From: an uncultured Mailhella sp.
Lineage (GTDB): Bacteria; Desulfobacterota; Desulfovibrionia; Desulfovibrionales; Desulfovibrionaceae
DNA: 48,622 nt
Direction of reading: 5' to 3'
Assembly (NCBI RefSeq): GCF_944324615.1
Contig: NZ_CALUWY010000020.1
Span: forward strand, 1-48,622
Shown: in pieces, positions 43,477-48,622 of the stretch
How the letters are laid out: the number at the start of each line of letters is the position of its first letter
How positions within the stretch are numbered: position 1 is the stretch's first letter
Notes under the pieces: generated by a model
What the model was told of the DNA's origin: nothing
The model's database searches: none
What the model saw: only the letters and a program-made list of their open reading frames with translations
Made by a program: the position numbers and the translations under genes

Positions 43477-44919
43477 ATGATGGATACGGAAATCGGCTGG
43501 ACGAAGAACAGTGCGAAAAGCTTCATTCATGTGGCTGTTGTCTTGTTTTTCATGTTCGGGTTCAAACATGTATGTCCTCCGTTCAGTACCGTCACTCCCG
43601 TGGGAGTGGCCGTGCTCGGTGTATTTTTCGGCGTGGTGTGGGGCTGGTCGACATGGTGTGCCACATGGGCCAGCATACTGGGGATCATTGCCCTCGGCTT
43701 TACGGGCTTCCAGACGGTGACGCAGGCGCTTCAGTTCGGTTTTTCCAATAACGTGGTGCTTACGCTGCTGTTCATTTTTCCCTTCATGTACACGCTTGAG
43801 CATGGCGGGATCATCAAGATCATCACCTGCAGCATGGTGAATATGAAATTCGCGCAGGGCAAGCCGTGGCTTATTTCCTTCATGCTCATGCTTTCGGCCG
43901 TGGTCATCGGGGCGGTCGTCAACGTGTTCGTCGCCATTTTCTTTGTATGGTCCGTTTTTTACAACATGTGCGAGACCTACCATATCGAAAAGGGCAGATA
44001 CACGACGTATATGATATTCGGCATCACCTTCGCGGCCAATATGGGCTGCATGATTCTGCCTTTCCTCCCCTTTGTGGCCATGCCTCTCGGCGCGTATCAG
44101 AGCGTTTCGGGGGTGGAGCTGAACAGCGGCGCCTACACGGCGTTTGCCGTCATCATGAACATCGTCTACCTCGTCCTTTACCTTGTGCTCGGCAAGTATG
44201 TGCTGCGCATCGACCTTTCGGAAACAAAACTCGGCGGCATTGAAGGCGTGGAAAAGGTGACGGGCTATCAGAAGTTCGTCATGGTGCTGCTTGTGGTGCT
44301 GCTTGCCATTCTGTTCTGGCCCAGCGTCATGCCTTCCGCATGGCCTGTGACGGGTCTGTTCCGTACACTGGGCACCACCGCCACGCCCGCCGTCCTCATC
44401 GTGGTGCTGGCCATTCTGAACTTCAGAGAAGGCATTGCCATTCAGGAAATGTTCACCAAAGGCATCAACTGGGGAGTGGTGTTCCTGGTCATGTCCGTCA
44501 TGACCATTCTGAACCCTCTGGGCAATCCTTCCACAGGCATTCCCGGGCTCATCACCGCCATCATGGATCCTCTGCTCAGCGGGAAGAACACCATGATGTT
44601 CCTTGTCATCGTAACGCTGCTTCCCGCCTTTTTCACCAACTTCTCCAGCAATACGGTCATGGCCGTGGTGTTCGTGCCCATCGCCTATACCTTTGCCGTC
44701 AAGGCGGGGCTGAACGGCGGTACGCTCACCGCCATACTGTGCATGGTCACCACCTGTTCGCTGATGACTCCGGCAGGCAGTGCCACGGCGGCCATCCTGC
44801 ACGGCAACAAAGACTGGATTTCCTCCCGTGAGGCCATAGGCTACGGGGCGGTGAGCATGGTTCTTGTGTGGGCAAGCACCATGCTGGTGGGCTATCCTCT
44901 GGGAGGCATGCTTTTCTGA
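43477..44919 (+). CDS. DASS/ion-transporter-superfamily anion permease
   Basis: A 480-residue membrane protein with about twelve hydrophobic segments, of the DASS/CitMHS-type ion transporter superfamily. Diagnostic parts are the re-entrant region with TNFSSNTVMAVVFVPIAYTF followed by CSLMTPAGSATAAILHGN, and in the first half FAANMGCMILPFLPFVAMP. The likely substrate is a di- or monocarboxylate or other anion. The frame opens at 43390; ATG at 43477 (with GGAG eight bases before) is chosen, and an adjacent ATG at 43480 is possible. It follows the flavoprotein and ferredoxin genes and probably imports their substrate. It is not closely similar by eye to the other DASS protein in this window. Confidence 0.85.
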   Translation: MMDTEIGWTKNSAKSFIHVAVVLFFMFGFKHVCPPFSTVTPVGVAVLGVFFGVVWGWSTWCATWASILGIIALGFTGFQTVTQALQFGFSNNVVLTLLFIFPFMYTLEHGGIIKIITCSMVNMKFAQGKPWLISFMLMLSAVVIGAVVNVFVAIFFVWSVFYNMCETYHIEKGRYTTYMIFGITFAANMGCMILPFLPFVAMPLGAYQSVSGVELNSGAYTAFAVIMNIVYLVLYLVLGKYVLRIDLSETKLGGIEGVEKVTGYQKFVMVLLVVLLAILFWPSVMPSAWPVTGLFRTLGTTATPAVLIVVLAILNFREGIAIQEMFTKGINWGVVFLVMSVMTILNPLGNPSTGIPGLITAIMDPLLSGKNTMMFLVIVTLLPAFFTNFSSNTVMAVVFVPIAYTFAVKAGLNGGTLTAILCMVTTCSLMTPAGSATAAILHGNKDWISSREAIGYGAVSMVLVWASTMLVGYPLGGMLF

Positions 44920-44981
44920 TGCCGCTCTGCGACGGACAGAGGATGATTGCGGGGCGGAATCCGTCCCCGGCATGAATGACC

Positions 44982-45014
44982 GGAAGGGCCGCGGAAAACG
45001 GCCCTTCCTTCTTC
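44982..45014. terminator. terminator between the permease and the LysR gene
   Basis: A 10-bp perfect stem GGAAGGGCCG (44982-44991) with 44999-45008 and a seven-base loop is followed by TTCTTCC on the plus strand. It lies between convergent genes. Confidence 0.6.
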
Positions 45015-45049
45015 CTGTCCTGTCCGTTTTTCGGAACACGGGGAGCATA

Positions 45050-45958
45050 CTAAAGCGCCTGTTTGTAGAACTCCATGTATTCCTTAATGAAAAGCTGAAT
45101 GATGGGATTGTGCCGGAAGGCCTTGTTGATGAGAAAGCCCGCATGGATGATGCGCTTGTCGCGTATGGGGATGGCGCTTATGTCGGGAGGCGAGACATCA
45201 TACCGGGCGGGCTTGGAAGTGACGCAAAGGTACCGGCCTTCCAGCAGCAGCTGGTAAAACATCTGGAAATTGTTGACGGAAATCTGGATGTTCGGACGGC
45301 CCGTCCCCAGAAAGAGCGTGGTGAGAAACACATCGTCCGAACCGGAATGGGTGAACTCGATGAGAGGTTCCTTCAAAATGGCGGCCAGGGACGTGGTTTT
45401 GTGGGTCCTTGCAAAGGGGGAATGTCTGGCGGCGTAGACCACGGGGATCCGGGTATAGGTGGGAATGAACTCCAGTGAGTCGGGGATGAGGGGCAGCGCC
45501 TCTTCAAAGAAGAAATTGATGCCTATCTGGCACTCCGGCTGATGGAGCAGCGGATAGATGTCCTGAGCGTCCAGCTCCATGGCCCTGATCTGCAGATTCG
45601 GGAACTTCTTCTTGAAGAAAGGGATGAACTGAGGCCACTTGTCGAGAAAAAGTTCTCCTTCACGGTAGATGTGCAGTGTGCCGGCCGGTTCCTTCGAAGC
45701 TCCGCGGGTACGGAAGTCCTGTTTCAGGCCTTCGATCCTGTGCAGAAAGGGGGCAAGTTCGTGAACGATTTTCTCACCTTCCGGTGTAAGTTCCACCCCT
45801 TTGTTTTTCCTTGAAAAAATTTCGACGCCGAATTCCTGCTCCAGCGATTTCACGCTTGCGGCCAGCTGCTGGCGTGAAGTGAACAGTTCCGCGCTGGCTT
45901 TGTTGATGGAGCCGCACTGGATGATTTTGAGCAGGGCATGGAGCTGTTCTGTTCGCAT
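45050..45958 (-). CDS. LysR family transcriptional regulator
   Basis: A 302-residue regulator with an N-terminal LysR helix-turn-helix (LHALLKIIQCGSINKASAELFTSRQQLAASVKSLEQEFG, then IFSRKNKGVELTPEGE) and a C-terminal periplasmic-binding-like effector domain (from about residue 90). The common LysR sequence at the recognition helix reads SQPALS; here it is SRQQLAASV. It is convergent with the flavoprotein operon rather than divergent, but there is no other obvious target nearby, and palindromes precede that operon at 41106-41149. The effector is unknown. Confidence 0.93.
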   Translation of the reverse strand: MRTEQLHALLKIIQCGSINKASAELFTSRQQLAASVKSLEQEFGVEIFSRKNKGVELTPEGEKIVHELAPFLHRIEGLKQDFRTRGASKEPAGTLHIYREGELFLDKWPQFIPFFKKKFPNLQIRAMELDAQDIYPLLHQPECQIGINFFFEEALPLIPDSLEFIPTYTRIPVVYAARHSPFARTHKTTSLAAILKEPLIEFTHSGSDDVFLTTLFLGTGRPNIQISVNNFQMFYQLLLEGRYLCVTSKPARYDVSPPDISAIPIRDKRIIHAGFLINKAFRHNPIIQLFIKEYMEFYKQAL

Positions 45959-46144
45959 GATCTTTCTGTGAGATGCCGAAGGTCACGCCGGACAGGGCCG
46001 GCGGATGCAGAGGAGCATGACCGTGCACCGGGAAAAAGGAGCCGGGAAGAGGTCTCCTTTTCGGCAGGGAACCATGCAGGTGCCGGATTGTTGCCGGAAC
46101 ACTCCTCCGGATAGGGTGGAGGCAGCTTAACACGCGCTCTTCCC

Positions 46145-47185
46145 TTAGTCCAGAATGCCGCCTGCAAGGACGAAGCCGTCGCCGTCGTACACGGCGGCCA
46201 CCTGACCGGGAGCCGGAGGCTGCTGGGGCGAGGCGAAGACCATGTTCAGGCGTCCTTCGGAGACGGTGACGCGGGCCGGTACCGGAGCCTGATGGTAGCG
46301 CACGCGCACGAAAAGTTCCTCCGGCCACAGACGGGGCTCCACCATGAGGTTGAGTTCCCCGGCGGAACAGGAGGTGACGGGCAGAAGGTTTTTCGGCCCC
46401 ACCACAAGGGTGTTTTCCTCACGCAGGCGCTTCAGCACATAGAGAGGTTCCTTCCACGCGATGCGAAGCCCCTTTCTCTGTCCTTCGGTGTACTGCCACA
46501 GCCCCCGGTGCTCGGCAATGATCCTGTTTTCTCCGGCAAGCAGCACCGGTCCGGGGCCGGGAAGCTTCAGTCCTCCGGCTTTCCGCTCTTCCAGCCATGC
46601 GTAGTGATCGTCGCCGGGAATGAAGCATATTTCCTGACTTTCGGAAGGCAGGGGCGGTTTCCGGCCGTGCTCCGCAAGCCAGGCGCGGATGTCGGGCTTT
46701 TTCCACGTTGCGAGGGGGAAGATGCAGCGGCGAAGGCGCGCGACGGGAACGAGGGCGAGAAAGTAGCTCTGATCCTTTGCGCCGTCCTGCCCTGCGCGGA
46801 GGGCGGGGCCGTATACGGGGTGTTCCTCCATGGAGGCATAGTGCCCGGTGGCGAAGACATCTGCGTATGTCATGGCCTCATCGAGCAGCAGGCCGAACTT
46901 CATGGCGCGGTTGCAGAGCGCGCAGGGGTTGGGCGTGCGGGCCTCGGCATGGGCGAGAGCGAAGGGTTCCTGCACGAAGCGGCGGAACGGTTCGGTAAGA
47001 TCGGCCACATGCAGGGGAACACCGATGTCCCGGCACAGGGCTTCCAGCGCGGGCACGGGGTCTTCACCGTGCGTTGCGGGCAGAAAACGGGCATGCAGGG
47101 CCGTGACCGTGTGGCCCTGTTCCTTGAGGAAAAGCAGGGCGAAGAGGCTGTCGGCGCCGCCGCTGATGGCTACGGTAATATTCAT
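46145..47185 (-). CDS. mnmA: tRNA-specific 2-thiouridylase MnmA
   Basis: A 346-residue ATP pyrophosphatase that thiolates the wobble uridine of Lys, Glu and Gln tRNAs. The PP-loop is AISGGADSLFAL, slightly divergent from the usual SGGVDSSV. The catalytic cysteines are C91 in TPNPCALCNRAMKFG and C187 in SQEICFIPGDD. LWQYTEGQRKGLRIAWKEPLYVL is the conserved central domain. It is a little shorter than E. coli MnmA (368 residues) and lacks the usual segment after the PP-loop strand. It is a single gene divergent from the lipoprotein gene. Confidence 0.92.
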   Translation of the reverse strand: MNITVAISGGADSLFALLFLKEQGHTVTALHARFLPATHGEDPVPALEALCRDIGVPLHVADLTEPFRRFVQEPFALAHAEARTPNPCALCNRAMKFGLLLDEAMTYADVFATGHYASMEEHPVYGPALRAGQDGAKDQSYFLALVPVARLRRCIFPLATWKKPDIRAWLAEHGRKPPLPSESQEICFIPGDDHYAWLEERKAGGLKLPGPGPVLLAGENRIIAEHRGLWQYTEGQRKGLRIAWKEPLYVLKRLREENTLVVGPKNLLPVTSCSAGELNLMVEPRLWPEELFVRVRYHQAPVPARVTVSEGRLNMVFASPQQPPAPGQVAAVYDGDGFVLAGGILD

Positions 47186-47335
47186 GCTCCGAGTGTGCCA
47201 TCAGCCCGTGCGGAGGGCAAGGCCGTTTTTCCGCACTTCAGGTACCGTTGCCAAGGCGCCCTGATAGTCTTATGATGAAATTCTCCTGAAAAAGCGGGAG
47301 AAACTGGCATGATTGCTGAAAACGAGGTGTTCTCC

Positions 47336-48079
47336 ATGAAACATATCCTTGCCTGTGCACTTCTGGTTTCTGCGGTGCTTCTCGGCGGCTGCGCCGGAAC
47401 GTCCCTCTATCGCGGCGTCGATGCTTCCAGCGGCGCCTTTGTCTCCACCTATTCCCCTGTGGTGAGTGTGAAGGCCGCTCAGGGCTATGAGCAGGTGCTC
47501 TCCGGCTATACGCTCTGCCGCGTTCCCTTTGAAAACAGCATGCTGCGCACGCTTTCCGCCGATACCTGGTTCTCCCTCCAGGCCGGAGAAGGTTCGCAGC
47601 TTGTGAGCGTGCTCGCGGAATGCCCCAATGAGTATATATGGGAAGTCCGCCCGGTAGGTGTGGATTTTCAGACGCTGAAGGTGTTCTATGAGCACAACGG
47701 CATGTCGCCCAACGACGCCACGGTGCATGTATATGTGCGCCCCGCGTCCATGGATCCGTGGACGCCTCTGTTTGCTCAGGCCGGAAAGGCCGCCTGGCAG
47801 GGCGACACCCTTGTGGCGCGCTATGAGTGGACGGGCGGAGCCGACATCAGCAAGCTCATCGTGGAATACCGTGAACCTGCGCCCGAGGTACTCCCCGGTC
47901 TTGCCATGAACGTGGAGGATCTGACGGCCTTCATCGGGCGTTCCCAGAAGGCCTTCACGCTGGAAGGCGTGACCTCTCCCGTCAATCCCCGTCCTCGTGA
48001 GACCGTGAACGTGCCCGACAGGCTCCTTGCCCCCGTGCTCGGCGTGCTGAGCACCAATCAGATCTTCACGGAACTGTAA
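47336..48079 (+). CDS. lipoprotein of unknown function
   Basis: A 247-residue protein with a clear lipoprotein signal (MKHILACALLVSAVLLGGCAG; lipobox LGGC). The mature part is mostly beta-type with no motif I can assign; it may belong to a Desulfovibrio-restricted DUF (possibly DUF4851, from memory). It contains paired cysteines CRVPFE and ECPNEY. The frame opens at 47309, where GGGAG also precedes an ATG. I chose 47336 because GAGG lies nine bases before it and it gives a normal signal peptide. It is followed by a strong terminator. Confidence 0.72.
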   Translation: MKHILACALLVSAVLLGGCAGTSLYRGVDASSGAFVSTYSPVVSVKAAQGYEQVLSGYTLCRVPFENSMLRTLSADTWFSLQAGEGSQLVSVLAECPNEYIWEVRPVGVDFQTLKVFYEHNGMSPNDATVHVYVRPASMDPWTPLFAQAGKAAWQGDTLVARYEWTGGADISKLIVEYREPAPEVLPGLAMNVEDLTAFIGRSQKAFTLEGVTSPVNPRPRETVNVPDRLLAPVLGVLSTNQIFTEL

Positions 48080-48110
48080 TCTGCCGTAAGATTTTGTGAA
48101 AATGTATGCT

Positions 48111-48143
48111 GCGCCCGGCGGAAAGATCCGTCGGGCGCTTTTT
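48111..48143 (+). terminator. intrinsic terminator after the lipoprotein gene
   Basis: A 12-bp stem with one G-T pair (48111-48122 with 48127-48138) and an AAGA loop is followed by five T. It lies 31 bases after the stop. Confidence 0.88.
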
Positions 48144-48231
48144 GTCTGTTCAGAAAGACCCGGGCGGGAGAATGCCGCAGCGCGCCCGCAGAAAGGCGTA
48201 TGTTTTCCGCCGGAACCCGCCGCATGGGGGC

Positions 48232-48260
48232 TTGACAGAAAGGGCCTCCCCGAGTAAGTA
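48232..48260 (+). promoter_or_regulatory. sigma-70 promoter of rpsF
   Basis: TTGACA (48232-48237), a 17-base spacer and TAAGTA (48255-48260) stand about 80 bases before the rpsF start. The -35 is consensus and the spacing ideal, as expected for a ribosomal protein operon. Confidence 0.7.
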
Positions 48261-48341
48261 CAACGATTCACCTTGTTCGCCGTATGGTTTTTCCGGCAGG
48301 AAGCCGGAAGCGGCGGACCTCTGACCGTAAGGAGATCTTAC

Positions 48342-48622
48342 ATGCGCAAAATGGAAACCCTGCTGCTCCTTTCTCCGGAGCTGTCTGTGGAAGAGCGCGA
48401 AACCATCCTGAAGACCATGGATGAAGTGGTTGCCCGCGAAGGCGGCAAAATGCTTCTCGTGGATCAGTGGGGTATGCGCGACCTGGCCTATCCTGTCCGT
48501 AAGCAGATGCGCGGCTTCTATGTCCGCCTCGAATACGCCGCTCCTTCTCAGCTCGTGGCTGAACTGGAACGCATCATCCGCATCACCGACGGCGTGTTCA
48601 AGTTCATGACCGTCAAGCTGGC
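48342..48622 (+). CDS. rpsF: 30S ribosomal protein S6 (3' end outside the window)
   Basis: The first 93 codons of ribosomal protein S6, which binds 16S rRNA with S18 on the platform of the small subunit. MRKMETLLLLSPELSVEERETILKTM, the strand LLVDQWGMRDLAYPVRKQMRGFYVRLEY and ITDGVFKFMTVKL follow the family closely. AAGGAG lies eight bases before the ATG. The gene runs past the end of the window; in most bacteria rpsR and rplI follow. Confidence 0.96.
   Translation, partial: MRKMETLLLLSPELSVEERETILKTMDEVVAREGGKMLLVDQWGMRDLAYPVRKQMRGFYVRLEYAAPSQLVAELERIIRITDGVFKFMTVKL

Noticed and set aside
47304..47323. TGGCATGATTGC resembling a sigma-54 promoter before the lipoprotein gene
   Set aside because: Only seven bases separate GG and GC instead of ten, so sigma-54 could not use it.

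Overview
This window looks like chromosomal core DNA from a member of the Desulfovibrionaceae (a Desulfovibrio/Bilophila/Mailhella-type anaerobe). The indicators are the siroheme-dependent heme genes (two radical SAM proteins of the AhbC and AhbD kind, HemB, and an AhbA/AhbB-type decarboxylase subunit), a Desulfovibrio-type outer-membrane porin, the carboxy(nor)spermidine polyamine route, an AprA/FrdA-like flavoprotein with a two-cluster ferredoxin, and high GC with AT-rich control regions. The assignment comes from reading the proteins; no database search was possible. I found no rRNA, tRNA, CRISPR array, insertion sequence or prophage.

Layout. (1) 72-6522: a TauE/SafE permease, then a same-strand run of AraC-type regulator, metallo-beta-lactamase-fold hydrolase, FMN reductase, ComF, tRNA-dihydrouridine synthase and RlmN. 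(2) 6581-13146: a YddG-like exporter, a 1.1 kb stretch without a gene, a TetR regulator overlapping a GH3 lipoprotein, a DUF3298-type exported protein, Tag glycosylase and an MFS transporter. (3) 13294-20207: a porin behind an AT-rich region with a Fur-like box, then the polyamine genes speA, carboxynorspermidine synthase, slyX and nspC. (4) 20394-27882: dinB, then a candidate sigma-54 regulon. An arylsulfotransferase-like protein is divergent from an SDR dehydrogenase plus a DASS/SLC13 transporter; each direction has a well-spaced -24/-12 promoter, and a sigma-54 activator is encoded next door. (5) 27908-35306: rlpA, secA, a GNAT acetyltransferase, pyrG, a candidate orphan small RNA and a DUF169 protein. 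(6) 35555-40710: the alternative heme cluster with an AEC permease inside it. (7) 41324-45958: an FAD flavoprotein, a 2[4Fe-4S] ferredoxin and a second DASS-like transporter, converging on a LysR regulator. (8) 46145-48622: mnmA, a lipoprotein and the start of rpsF.

How the genes work together. Two small uptake-plus-enzyme-plus-regulator modules are the most likely places for undescribed biology. In the sigma-54 module, an imported anionic compound could be acted on by the cytoplasmic ASST-like protein and the dehydrogenase. In the flavoprotein module, an imported anion could be reduced or oxidised with ferredoxin-type electron transfer. Both substrates are unknown. The remainder is housekeeping: heme, polyamines, CTP, protein export, translation and DNA repair.
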